In this document: positions 35,449 to 43,798 of the stretch, one piece after another
How positions within the stretch are numbered: position 1 is the stretch's first letter
Layout: every line of letters begins with the position of its first letter
Source: Ardenticatenaceae bacterium
Lineage (GTDB): Bacteria > Chloroflexota > Anaerolineae > Promineifilales > Promineifilaceae
Reading direction: 5' to 3'
Length of the DNA stretch: 64,000 nucleotides
NCBI GenBank assembly: GCA_020634565.1
Contig: JACKBN010000003.1
Location: 496,001 to 560,000, forward strand
The notes under the pieces: generated by a model
The model's input: only the letters and a program-made list of their open reading frames with translations
The model's database searches: none
Told to the model about the DNA's origin: nothing
Program-made: the position numbers and the translations under genes

Positions 35449-36882
35449 ATGGCAAAAATCGCAATTATTGGCGCAGGCTTTGCTGGGCATACGGCCGCTT
35501 TATATTTAGGCGATGCGTTGGGTAAACAGCACACAATTACGGTGATTAACCGGCACGAATATTTCTATTATGTGCCGTCGTGGGTATGGGTTGGCATTGG
35601 GCGCATGTCTGTCGAGCAGACACGTTTTCCCCTGGCACCTGTCTACAAGAAGAAAAATGTTAACTTTATTCATGGCAAAGCAACGGCCGTTCACCCCGAT
35701 GATCAATTTGTGCAAGTAGAACGCGAAGACAATGGGCAACAACTGCAAGTTCCTTACGATTATTTGCTCATCGCCACTGGCCCCAAACTGAATTACGAAG
35801 CGACCGAAGGGTTAGGCCCCAAATACGACTACACCCAATCTATTTGCACCGCCCCGCACGCCGCCAAAAGCCGTGATGCGTACTTTGAGCAAATCGAAGC
35901 GATGAAACAAGGGGAAACGCGCAAATTTGTCATTGGCACGGGCCATCCATCGGCCACGTGCCAGGGTGCGGCTTTTGAATATATCACCAACATTCACAAA
36001 GATTTGGTGCGTCGCGGACTGCGCGACAAAGCGGAACTGCTCTGGCTTTCCAACGAGAAAAACGTCGGCGATTTTGGCGTCCATGGGGTTCATGCCAAAT
36101 ATCAGGGTGAGATTATTTCCAGTGAAGCGTTTATGACGGCCGTTTTCCGTGAATATGGCATCGAGTGGGAAGTGCAAAAAGGGGTCCACAAAGTTGATGC
36201 CAACAACATTTATTGGGAAGATTATGAGGGCAACTATGGCGAAACATCGTACGACTTCGCCATGCTCATTCCCCAATTCAAAGGCATCGCCCTCAATTAC
36301 ATTGGCAAAGATGGCGAAGATGTGTCTGATCGGCTGGTGAATGCTGCCGGATTTGTACTCGTGGATGCCATCTACGGTTTGCCCTACGATCGGCTGAAGA
36401 TGAACCCCACTGCCTGGCCGGAACTATACCAAAATCCGTACTACGAAAATATTTTTGCAGCTGGCATTGCCTTTGCGCCGCCAGGGCCCATCTCTGAGCC
36501 GCACACGACGCCCAATGGCACCCAAATTGCTGCCGCGCCACCGCGCACCGGCATGGTGTCCGGCATCATCGGCCGCATTGTGGCCAAAAATATCATCGAC
36601 CTGATTCAAAAAGGGCGCATGACCCACAGCGAGCGCATGACAGAAATGGCGGCGGCCTGCATTGCTTCGATGGGAGATTCACTGTGGGACGGTTCAGCCG
36701 CGACCATTATGATTTATCCCGTTGTGCCAGATTTCCGCCGCTATCCGAATGAATACGGCCGTGACCTGTTTGTAACGCACATGGAAATGGGGTTGGGTGG
36801 TGCCTGGATGAAGCGGATGATCCACTCCACATTTATGCACAAATTGCAGGGCCGTATTGGTTGGAAATTGATTCCTGAATAA
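35449..36882 (+). CDS. sqr: Sulfide:quinone oxidoreductase
   Basis: SQR passes electrons from sulfide to membrane quinone. The 477-residue product has the FAD-binding start MAKIAIIGAGFAGHTAALYL, the second dinucleotide element YDYLLIATGPKLNYEATEGLG, and the SQR-type GHPSATCQGAAFEYITNIHKDL with the conserved Cys. Later come LIPQFKGIALN and NIFAAGIAFAPPGP with PPRTGMVSGIIGRIVAKNI. The C-terminal WMKRMIHSTFMHKLQGRIGWKLIP is amphipathic, as expected for monotopic membrane binding. It is longer than the ~400-residue common types. AGGAGG precedes the ATG. A small charged protein gene follows at 37057. Confidence 0.88.
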   Translation: MAKIAIIGAGFAGHTAALYLGDALGKQHTITVINRHEYFYYVPSWVWVGIGRMSVEQTRFPLAPVYKKKNVNFIHGKATAVHPDDQFVQVEREDNGQQLQVPYDYLLIATGPKLNYEATEGLGPKYDYTQSICTAPHAAKSRDAYFEQIEAMKQGETRKFVIGTGHPSATCQGAAFEYITNIHKDLVRRGLRDKAELLWLSNEKNVGDFGVHGVHAKYQGEIISSEAFMTAVFREYGIEWEVQKGVHKVDANNIYWEDYEGNYGETSYDFAMLIPQFKGIALNYIGKDGEDVSDRLVNAAGFVLVDAIYGLPYDRLKMNPTAWPELYQNPYYENIFAAGIAFAPPGPISEPHTTPNGTQIAAAPPRTGMVSGIIGRIVAKNIIDLIQKGRMTHSERMTEMAAACIASMGDSLWDGSAATIMIYPVVPDFRRYPNEYGRDLFVTHMEMGLGGAWMKRMIHSTFMHKLQGRIGWKLIPE

Positions 36883-36928
36883 AAACAATCAGCAGATTAC
36901 GCACGTTGGCGCAAATTCTGAACTATTT

Positions 36929-37017
36929 ACACTTGTCATGCTGAACGGAGTGAAGCATCCCTACCAAGTTGGATGGGATTCTTCATTGCGCTACGCTTCA
37001 TTCAGAATGACAAATGT
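36929..37017. repeat. CATGCTGAACGGAGTGAAGCATCC inverted repeat
   Basis: ACTTGTCATGCTGAACGGAG and CGCTTCATTCAGAATGACAAATG are inverted arms of about 30 bases around an ACCAAGTTGG centre. It is a diverged copy of the element at 8655-8735. Confidence 0.75.
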
Positions 37018-37056
37018 GAGATACTTTTTGAAACCAAGTTGGTTGAAGGTGAGAAA

Positions 37057-37191
37057 ATGACGGAAGAAAACAAGATGCAAATTACGGAAAAAGATCGCAA
37101 GCGAATGAACAACAAGCTGTTCCAATTTTGGCGCTTTATTGTGCTAAACCTCAAAATACTCAAGGCCGTAGACCACAGCAAGCGGTCTTAA
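37057..37191 (+). CDS. 44-residue basic protein next to SQR
   Basis: The product reads MTEENKMQITEKDRKRMNNK, then LFQFWRFIVLNLKILKAVDH and SKRS. AAGGTGAG lies 5 bases before the ATG. The second half is amphipathic and aromatic with basic ends, fitting a membrane-surface helix. It lies downstream of SQR, separated by a hairpin repeat that could keep it in the same transcript. It may be an SQR accessory; that is inference and no family is recognised. Confidence 0.6.
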   Translation: MTEENKMQITEKDRKRMNNKLFQFWRFIVLNLKILKAVDHSKRS

Positions 37192-37198
37192 TTCTGAG

Positions 37199-37231
37199 GT
37201 GACAGTCACTTTTGGAAGTGACTGTCACATT
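37199..37231. terminator. Perfect hairpin between convergent genes
   Basis: GTGACAGTCACTT and AAGTGACTGTCAC pair perfectly around TTGG. It sits between the small protein gene and the PPDK_N-like gene and can end both transcripts, though it has only a short T stretch. Confidence 0.55.
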
Positions 37232-37881
37232 GTTCTCATTTCCCACAGCCAGCAGATACGGCCGTTATCCACCCAATCAATCTCCCAACCAGTGTCACCA
37301 AAGGTGCGGCGCAGGCCGCGCAGGAGCATTTGCAGTCGCTGGGCGTGCGGTGGCAGGTTGTCGTCGGGGCGCTGCCAGCGGGTGAGGCGGGGCAGGGGTG
37401 CACTGGTTTCTGCCTGGATGAGTTGGTCTGTGGTGGCGTCTGGGGGGGAAACGGCCGTTCCCCATATCCCATTCTCCGGCAAACTAATGAGCAGCAGGTC
37501 GTGACGGCCGTTTTGTGACGACCACCCTTCGCATAACGAGTTGGAGAGCTGGGTGGGATTGTCCACCTGGATGGGGGGCAGGGTGGGGCCGAAGTGGGTG
37601 GGGTGCAACGGCCGTATCACCATCGGCCCATCTAGCTGAGGGAAGCGGGCCAGGTTGAACAGTAAATTGTGCAGATCGGGGGGAGAAACGGCCGTAATCA
37701 GACCATCGGTTTCCGCAATGACACCTTCTTCCAGCGCCAGTTCGTAAAAGTTGTGCAGCACAATACCACCCGCCGGAACGGGCAGGTTGGCGTTGGCGGC
37801 ACGATCCAGCAAAATACCCGGCTCCGCCACATCCCGCTTGGCCGCCCGCTTAGACCCCAACCACGCAAAAAAATATCTCAC
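37225..37881 (-). CDS. PEP-synthase/PPDK N-terminal-like (ATP-grasp-type) protein, short
   Basis: The 218-residue product begins, from GTG 37881, MRYFFAWLGSKRAAKRDVAEPG and soon shows LLDRAANANLPVPAGGIVLHNFYELALEEG, the pattern of the nucleotide-binding N-terminal domain of PEP synthase and PPDK. It ends GWEIDWVDNGRICWLWEM, which resembles the closing strand of that domain. The catalytic His and PEP-binding domains are missing, and the central part is shortened, so this is a stand-alone or decayed relative. GGAGG lies 4 bases before the GTG; the upstream ATG at 37920 lies inside a repeat and is rejected. It follows the lysyl-oxidase-like gene on the same strand. Confidence 0.55.
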   Translation of the reverse strand: MRYFFAWLGSKRAAKRDVAEPGILLDRAANANLPVPAGGIVLHNFYELALEEGVIAETDGLITAVSPPDLHNLLFNLARFPQLDGPMVIRPLHPTHFGPTLPPIQVDNPTQLSNSLCEGWSSQNGRHDLLLISLPENGIWGTAVSPPDATTDQLIQAETSAPLPRLTRWQRPDDNLPPHAQRLQMLLRGLRRTFGDTGWEIDWVDNGRICWLWEMRTM

Positions 37882-37892
37882 AAATCCTCCAA

Positions 37893-37970
37893 GTTTTACC
37901 GCGGAGAGCGCAGAGGGCACAGAGTTTTTTGTTTTTCTCTGCGTTCTCCGCGCTCTCCGCGGTTAGATTA
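37893..37970. repeat. ACCGCGGAGAGCGCAGAGG inverted repeat
   Basis: ACCGCGGAGAGCGCAGAGGG and its inverse TCTCCGCGCTCTCCGCGGT form a long hairpin. The TAA of the lysyl-oxidase-like gene abuts the right arm; the GGAGG of the next gene abuts the left arm. Confidence 0.75.
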
Positions 37971-39998
37971 TTGTACCGGTGCGCAGGTGACTTCGGCGAG
38001 GGCGTCGCCCGTGAAGAGGGGAGCGGTGTAGAGCGCGTAGTCGCCGCCCGGCTCGTTTTCATCCCGCACGAAGGGGCAGGTGAAGCTGAGCGTCACGTCG
38101 CTGCCGGAGATTACCTGATTGAGCAAGGAATCGTTGAAGGTGCACGCCGTGCCCACGCCGAGCACGGCGCTCGTTTCGCAGAGGCGGGCCACCTGCGCCG
38201 CGTCGCCTTCGACTGAACAGCTGAGCTGTACCGTGCTGCCGGGTGTGCAGCGCAGCGGTGGCTCTTGCGTTTCGCTAACTTCGGGCAGATCGGGGAGGGG
38301 AACGGCCGTAAAACCACAATTTCGTCTTGGTCCCTGCTCGCTGCTGGCGCACGGCTGCGTCACAAAGCTGCCCGTCGCCGGGATGGTCACCTCTTCCGTG
38401 CCGCTGTTTGTCGCGTCCCAATCTTCCACAAATTCACACTGCGGGCGGCTGATGGGCAGGCCGTCGCTGTTGCGTAAGCCGCTTGGCTCAAACACCGGCT
38501 GCCCCGCGTCGTCCAGCACCGGATACCCCTCGCACAAAAATTGCTCCGTGTTGAAGCGGAAGCTGAGCGGCAGTTCGGTGGCTTCTCCCTCGATTTCGAT
38601 GTCGGTGATGTCGATCCATTGGCAATCCAGCCCTGCGCCGTATTCATCGACCCAGCCTGCCTGGATGCCCTGATTGTTGCAGCTAAAGTCGTGGGTCAGC
38701 GGCGATAGCTCGTTGTTGCTGAAGCGACTGGTGCTCTCCACGCAAAACGCCTGCTTGCTGGGCTGGCTGGCGCTGCCCAGCTGAAATTCGCCGTAATTTT
38801 GGAAATGGAAATGGGCGTGGCAGCTGTTGTACTCAAACATGTTGGTCAGCGGATTTTCGGCGACCACCGGGCCAATGTCCAGCGCCGCCGCGCCGAGATT
38901 GTGCGCTGTGGCGTCAAACTGGAGCAGCCGCCGCCAGCCGGTGCCGTTGACGCAGCCTTCGGCCAGAGCGCAGGAGTTGGCGGGGAAGTAGCGGTAGATG
39001 ATGCGGGTGTTCTGCAAATCCTCGCTGACCACCAGCAGATCTGGCGCATCCTCAGACACCACTTCGCCGATGCGCACCTGGTTGGCCAATTCCTCATCCC
39101 AAGGCAGGCGCGTGAAGCGAACGGCCGTTTCCACCGTGCCCACCGTCGCATTTAACGCTTGCAGGCAGGAGAGCGTGGGCAGCGTGGTGCGATGGCAGCC
39201 CGCTGCGCCGCCGCTGTCAGCCGTACAGCTGTAATCGTAGAAGATGTCTACATTTTCGGAGTCGTAGCTGTTGGGCGGGAAGCCGCCTTCGTTGAGGCAG
39301 GCGTTGCTGGTGCGCTGGAGCAGCTGCGTGGGGTCTGGCGGCAAAATGAATGGCTCATCCCAGACGCCACCGACTTCAGCCAGAGCAGGTTCTGCCAGAG
39401 CAGGCTCGGCCTGACCGGTAAGCAAGGTGCTGCTAAACGTGTACGCAATCAGAATGAGTTCGTGGTTGTTGATGGTTTGCCGAGTTGGTTCGCCGCTTAG
39501 CTCGATGTGCCAGAGCGATTGGGGCGGCAGGGGAAGCTGCCCTTTGTCGGCGTAGAAAAACGGCCGAAAATGAAGCCGATTGTAAGTCAACGCCACTTGC
39601 CGCTGAGCCAGTTCAATCCAAAAGGCGTCCGATTCGGCAGCGAGCGCGGCGGCCACTTCATCCCGCATTTCCAGCGGATACTCATCCAGCAAAATACCGA
39701 CCTGGCTGTTCATAGTGAGGCCCACCAGCGCACCTTCCCCGTCGATGGGGGAGGGCACGAAGCTGCTCTCGCTGGGCGTTTCTTCGCTGACGGCGGGGGT
39801 GCTGGTGGGCTGCGTGGTGGCGATGGCAGGTGGGGGCAGGGTGGTAGCGTCGGCGGGTTCGGTTGTTTCGTTGGGAACGGCCGTTTGCGTGGCATTATCG
39901 TCGGCTGCTTCTTCGGTGGGCGAATCCTGGCCGCAGCTGACGGTCAGGGCAAGGGCGAGCAGTAAAAATCCGGTGGCAAAGCGCATCAATTTTTTCAT
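37968..39998 (-). CDS. Lysyl-oxidase-like lipoprotein
   Basis: The 676-residue product has a lipoprotein signal (MKKLMRFATGFLLLALALTV SC, Cys at residue 22) and a Thr/Pro-rich linker. Its centre matches lysyl oxidase: the copper-binding CHAHFHFQNYGEFQL, then SKQAFCVESTSRF with the Lys that forms the cofactor, and GWVDEYGAGLDCQWIDITDI with the Tyr partner. In animals, lysyl oxidase oxidatively deaminates lysine to crosslink matrix proteins, using a lysine-tyrosyl quinone. All cofactor residues appear present, so an active extracellular amine oxidase is plausible. Many Cys elsewhere suggest disulfides. It follows a DUF3179 lipoprotein gene on the same strand, 122 bases apart. Confidence 0.85.
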   Translation of the reverse strand: MKKLMRFATGFLLLALALTVSCGQDSPTEEAADDNATQTAVPNETTEPADATTLPPPAIATTQPTSTPAVSEETPSESSFVPSPIDGEGALVGLTMNSQVGILLDEYPLEMRDEVAAALAAESDAFWIELAQRQVALTYNRLHFRPFFYADKGQLPLPPQSLWHIELSGEPTRQTINNHELILIAYTFSSTLLTGQAEPALAEPALAEVGGVWDEPFILPPDPTQLLQRTSNACLNEGGFPPNSYDSENVDIFYDYSCTADSGGAAGCHRTTLPTLSCLQALNATVGTVETAVRFTRLPWDEELANQVRIGEVVSEDAPDLLVVSEDLQNTRIIYRYFPANSCALAEGCVNGTGWRRLLQFDATAHNLGAAALDIGPVVAENPLTNMFEYNSCHAHFHFQNYGEFQLGSASQPSKQAFCVESTSRFSNNELSPLTHDFSCNNQGIQAGWVDEYGAGLDCQWIDITDIEIEGEATELPLSFRFNTEQFLCEGYPVLDDAGQPVFEPSGLRNSDGLPISRPQCEFVEDWDATNSGTEEVTIPATGSFVTQPCASSEQGPRRNCGFTAVPLPDLPEVSETQEPPLRCTPGSTVQLSCSVEGDAAQVARLCETSAVLGVGTACTFNDSLLNQVISGSDVTLSFTCPFVRDENEPGGDYALYTAPLFTGDALAEVTCAPVQ

Positions 39999-40063
39999 GG
40001 GGATGATTTTACCCACAGTGATGATGCACTTCAAAGCAGGCGGCGCTTCCTCATGGAGTGTTT

Positions 40064-40130
40064 AGGGGGTAATTGGGTAATTAGTAATTGCATAATTACC
40101 CAATTACCAATTACCAATCACTAATCACCT
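40064..40130. repeat. GGTAATTGGGTAATTAGTAATTG inverted repeat
   Basis: GGTAATTGGGTAATTAGTAA and TAATTACCCAATTACCAATT are inverted arms, closely like 6058-6120. It supplies the TAG stop of the DUF3179 gene. Confidence 0.7.
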
Positions 40131-41338
40131 TCCCCTGTATAGATGACCGTCTCCGGCTTAAATGCGGCCCAGGAGAACCAAAAATGGTCGCCGTGGATGA
40201 TGCGCTGGAGCTGCTGGCCTGCCAGTTCGCCGGCGGTGGCCTGCCCGACGATGTTCCAGGTAGACCCAGTTTCGTTATCCACGATGGCGTCTCCCTCCTG
40301 GCGGAAGGTGAGCAAACGGCCGTCTACCAGTGGAGTAAACACACCCGTCGCGCCCACATCTTCGGCGGCGGCAATGATGGTTTCGCCCAGGGCGCTGGCG
40401 GTGCCGCTAACGTGGAAGACAACCAGATTTTGCCCGCCCTGCACATCGTTGATGACGCCTTGCTCAGCTAGCACGTCCAGCGGATAGGCCACATCCGTAC
40501 TGTTGGGCAGCGAAACGGTGACGACGCGGGCCATGGCGGGCAGCCGCTCGTCTAGCTCGCCCTCGAACATGAATGGATTGTTGCCAATGGTGTCGTAGTC
40601 GCTGTAGGGATTACGGCCGTACATCCGCCCAAAACCTGTATCCTGCGACAAAACCAAACCATCCGGGTACGCTTCGCGGAAATTGTCGAAGCTGATGATG
40701 GCCGAGGGGAGGAAGGTGAGCTGTGTCCCGGCCAAATCGCCAATGAGCGCTTCGCCGGTGAATTGCTGCCATAGCGTTTCTGTTTGGCGGTCGTACATCA
40801 CCAAATCGGAGTTGCGCAGCAGGCCAGAGGTGCCAAACTCAACCGGCTCGCCGTCCAGCGTGCGCTCGAAGACGATGGCGGAGTTGCACAGCGGGCAGAA
40901 GGTGATGATGATGGGCACATCGCCCAGGGTGTCGTTGACAATTTCATGCCAGGTGAGAATTTGCAGTGGGTAGGCGCGGGCCTCGCCGTTGATTTCGACG
41001 GCAATGACGGGTTCGTTGCCAAAGATCCATTCTTCGGCTTCGGTGGGGGTGACAAATTGCGGGTCGTCGATGGAAGGAATGCCATCGCGGGGTGGCCCGC
41101 CGGAGAGCAGTTCCTCTGTGCTGATGAGGCGGCGCTCCCAGTTGGTCTGCCACTCTTGTGTCAGCGAGATGAGCGTGTCGCTGCGGTCATCGGTGGTGAA
41201 TAGTTCGGTGTCTGGTAATGTGGTTTCAGTGGTAGGAACGGCCGTTGCCATCGCATCTTCTTGCCCGCCGCTGCTGCCGTTTTGGCAGGCGGCCAGTAGT
41301 AAAGTGAACGTGAGCAGCCAAATGATTATTCGTCTCAT
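40121..41338 (-). CDS. DUF3179 domain lipoprotein
   Basis: The 405-residue protein has a lipoprotein signal (MRRIIIWLLTFTLLLAAC, Cys at residue 18) and the DUF3179 pattern: GIPSIDDPQFVTPTEAEEWI, GNEPVIAVEINGEARAYPLQILTWHEIVND, IIITFCPLCNSAIVFER with CxxC, FGTSGLLRNSDLVMYDRQTETLWQQF and DTGFGRMYGRNPYSDYD. The biochemical role of this family is unknown; the CxxC and His suggest metal or redox chemistry outside the cell. The ATG at 41338 has AAGGAG 7 bases upstream. It leads a three-gene minus-strand run with the lysyl-oxidase-like and PPDK_N-like genes. Confidence 0.88.
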   Translation of the reverse strand: MRRIIIWLLTFTLLLAACQNGSSGGQEDAMATAVPTTETTLPDTELFTTDDRSDTLISLTQEWQTNWERRLISTEELLSGGPPRDGIPSIDDPQFVTPTEAEEWIFGNEPVIAVEINGEARAYPLQILTWHEIVNDTLGDVPIIITFCPLCNSAIVFERTLDGEPVEFGTSGLLRNSDLVMYDRQTETLWQQFTGEALIGDLAGTQLTFLPSAIISFDNFREAYPDGLVLSQDTGFGRMYGRNPYSDYDTIGNNPFMFEGELDERLPAMARVVTVSLPNSTDVAYPLDVLAEQGVINDVQGGQNLVVFHVSGTASALGETIIAAAEDVGATGVFTPLVDGRLLTFRQEGDAIVDNETGSTWNIVGQATAGELAGQQLQRIIHGDHFWFSWAAFKPETVIYTGEGD

Positions 41339-41527
41339 CAAAAACTCCTTCATGTGGTATCTGCCTTGATTATCCCTGATTTTGCGGAAATGGATGTGAG
41401 CTGGCTCACGAACGGCCGTGTGGCATTTGTGAGTCTTCGGTCAGCAAATCGGGCGGCTGCGGGTCAACTTGTCGGAACTTGCTAAAATCACCCGCTGGAA
41501 GCGCACGACACAGCAAAAGGAGAACGC

Positions 41528-42229
41528 ATGTCAACATCCGATTTGATTGCCGCTTATAACTACGACACGTTTACGGCCGAAAATACGGCTCCCTGGACAA
41601 ATTTTGAAGGCAGCCCACCGTTAGGTGAGGTGGCCCCCGATTTTCCGCTCTGGCGATTGGATGGTGCGGAAACCAGCCTCAGCCTTCTTTTGGCTGAAAA
41701 TCGGTTTACGGTGGTGGAGTTTGGCAGCTACACCTGACCATATTGTGGGATGGCGGCGTCATCCATAAATGGCCTGGCGGCTGAATATACCAGCCAGATG
41801 GTTGGTTTCATCTTTTTGTACACAAATGAAGCGCATCCGGGCGAAAATTTCCCCCACCTCACCTCGATGGCGCAAAAATATGCGCATGCCCGTGCCTTGC
41901 GGGATGAATACGGCGTGACGCGCCCCATTGTGCTGGATGCGCTTGACGGCGCTTGCCATCGTGCCTTTGGGGGAATGCCTAACATGACCTGGATCTTTAA
42001 CCGAGCGGCCGTTCCTGTTTACAAATCGGATTGGACGGACGTGAACAGCGTGCGTAATGCGCTGGATTATTATTTAGACATGGTGCAGCGGCGGCGGGGC
42101 CACGAAAAGCTGGTGCCGTTTCATGTGGAGCGGCTGGATTATCGCGAATCGGATCGGGAACGCTTTTATGAAGGATTGGCGCGCAGCGGGCCGAAAGCAG
42201 TGCGTGATTTTGATGAGGCGGTGCTGTAG
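41528..42229 (+). CDS. Deiodinase-like selenoprotein with in-frame UGA (Sec70)
   Basis: Two halves in the same frame are separated only by TGA at 41735-41737. Read as selenocysteine, the protein has 233 residues and the motif VVEFGSYT-U-PYCG, the exact active-site context of thyroxine-deiodinase-like proteins (FGSxTUPxF). Downstream come VGFIFLYTNEAHPGENFPHL, the family's EAHP strand, and DALDGACHRAFGGMPNMTWIF. A hairpin (GGATG, loop GCGGCGT, CATCC) begins 11 bases after the UGA and fits a bacterial SECIS. UxxC could form a redox pair. AAGGAG lies 6 bases before ATG 41528. The photolyase gene starts 2 bases after the stop. A nonsense mutation is the alternative, but the motif position makes it unlikely. 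Confidence 0.85.
41738..41772 (+). promoter_or_regulatory. Candidate bacterial SECIS element
   Basis: Directly after the UGA, GGATG (41748-41752) and CATCC (41760-41764) close a GCGGCGT loop; after an internal loop, ATT and AAT pair again. The loop starts 15 bases after the UGA, within the range of bacterial SECIS elements read by SelB. Confidence 0.6.
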
Positions 42230-42231
42230 GT

Positions 42232-43758
42232 ATGGGGAAAACGGGCGTCTGGATTTTAGGCGATCAGCTGCTGGCAAATCATCCAGCGCTGCAAGCGGCA
42301 GAAGCCGAAGCGGGCCAGGAAAATGTGCGCGTGCTGTTGGTGCAAAGCGCGGCCCGCACGGGCAAACAGCCGTACCACCGGCGCAAGCTGGTGCTGCTGT
42401 TCAGCGCCATGCGCCATTATGCTGAGAACCTGCGTGAACGTGGCTACGACGTTACTTACCTGAAAACGCCCACCTTTGCTGCTGGCTTGCGCCAATTTAT
42501 GCGGGAACAGCAGCCAGAGCGGTTGTTTACCATGGCGGCGAGTGAGTGGAACGGCCGTTCCTTCCAGCAGCATCAGTTGGCCCAAATTGTGGGCATCCCC
42601 ATCACGCTGCTGCCCAACACCCAATTTCTGGTTAGCCAGTTTGATCCATACCCCAATCATAATCCCGACAAAAATGTGATCATGGAGTATTTCTACCGCG
42701 AGATGCGCCGCCATTTTGACGTGTTGCTGGAAAACGGCCAGCCTACAGGCGGTGAGTGGAATTACGACAAAGAGAACCGTAAACCGCTGCCCAAAAATAT
42801 GCAGCTGCCAGACATTCCACGCTTTGCACCAGATGCCATCACTCAGGAAGTGATTGATGAGGTAGAAGCAGCGGGGCATGGTGTTGGCTCGTTGGCAGAT
42901 TTTGACTTGGCGGTGACGCGGCAACAGGCGTTGGCGGCGTTTGACGACTTTTTGCAATATCGGTTGCCTAATTTTGGGGCGTATGAAGATGCCATGACTC
43001 AACGTCACCAGACGCTTTTCCATTCGGTGCTGTCGCCCTACCTTAATTTGGGATTGCTGGAACCAATGGAGATAATCCAGGCTGCCGAAATGGCCTACGC
43101 AGCGGGGGACGCGCCCATCAATTCGGTAGAGGGGTTTGTGCGGCAGATTTTGGGTTGGCGTGAGTACATCTACTGGCAATATTGGCAGCAAATGCCGGAA
43201 ATTGTGGAGAAAAATAGCTGGAATGCGAAACGGCCGTTGCCCACCTTCTTCTGGGATGCAAACACGGAGATGAACTGCCTGCACCACGTCATCGAGCGCG
43301 CCATTGGCACGGGGTATAACCACCACATTGAGCGGCTGATGGTGCTATGCAACTTCTGCCTGCTGGCGGGCATCGAGCCAATGGCGGTGAACGATTGGTT
43401 CCTGGCACACTACATCGACGCCTACGAATGGGTGATGCTGCCCAACGTGCTGGGCATGGGGCTTAATGCCGATGGCGGCGTGACGGCGACCAAACCGTAT
43501 ATTGCTTCGGCCAACTACATCAACAAAATGGGCGATTACTGTGGCGGCTGTCGCTTCAACCACAAGCTGCGCCACGGTGAAATTGCCTGCCCCTTCAACT
43601 TTCTCTACTGGAATTTTTTGTTGCAGCATGAGGAAACTTTACGTGCTAATCCGCGCCTGGGGCCAAATGTGTTGGGTTTGCGCTATTTGGCTGATGCGGA
43701 GCGAACGGCCGTATGTCAGCAGGCCAAACAATTTTTAGCGGAAGAAATAGGACGCTGA
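42232..43758 (+). CDS. Iron-sulfur photolyase/cryptochrome (FeS-BCP, PhrB/CryB type)
   Basis: These proteins bind FAD and a 4Fe-4S cluster and repair (6-4) photoproducts or act as light sensors. The 508-residue product starts with a Rossmann antenna domain (KTGVWILGDQLLANHPAL), then SEWNGRSFQQHQL, PNTQFLVSQFDPYPN and the FAD-binding helical domain (EGFVRQILGWREYIYWQYW, VIERAIGTGYNHHIERLMVLCNFCLL, HYIDAYEWVMLPNVLGMGLNADGG). Cys in CNFC, YCGGCRF and IACPFN are placed as the four cluster ligands of PhrB. It is translationally close to the selenoprotein gene (2 bases). The TGA stop lies inside a repeat. Confidence 0.92.
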   Translation: MGKTGVWILGDQLLANHPALQAAEAEAGQENVRVLLVQSAARTGKQPYHRRKLVLLFSAMRHYAENLRERGYDVTYLKTPTFAAGLRQFMREQQPERLFTMAASEWNGRSFQQHQLAQIVGIPITLLPNTQFLVSQFDPYPNHNPDKNVIMEYFYREMRRHFDVLLENGQPTGGEWNYDKENRKPLPKNMQLPDIPRFAPDAITQEVIDEVEAAGHGVGSLADFDLAVTRQQALAAFDDFLQYRLPNFGAYEDAMTQRHQTLFHSVLSPYLNLGLLEPMEIIQAAEMAYAAGDAPINSVEGFVRQILGWREYIYWQYWQQMPEIVEKNSWNAKRPLPTFFWDANTEMNCLHHVIERAIGTGYNHHIERLMVLCNFCLLAGIEPMAVNDWFLAHYIDAYEWVMLPNVLGMGLNADGGVTATKPYIASANYINKMGDYCGGCRFNHKLRHGEIACPFNFLYWNFLLQHEETLRANPRLGPNVLGLRYLADAERTAVCQQAKQFLAEEIGR

Positions 43759-43785
43759 TGAACGCAGATAACGCGGATAAGATTA
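43752..43785. repeat. GACGCTGATGAACGCAGATAACGCGG repeat
   Basis: Contains the photolyase stop codon (CGC TGA TGA) and the words GAACGCAGATAACGCGGATA shared with 34200-34245 and 6935-6965. Confidence 0.65.
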
Positions 43786-43798
43786 TCGGGAGAAGGCA

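Noticed and set aside
41735..41737. Nonsense mutation making two gene fragments
   Set aside because: The TGA stands exactly where Sec occurs in the family, the frame is unbroken on both sides and a SECIS-like hairpin follows.
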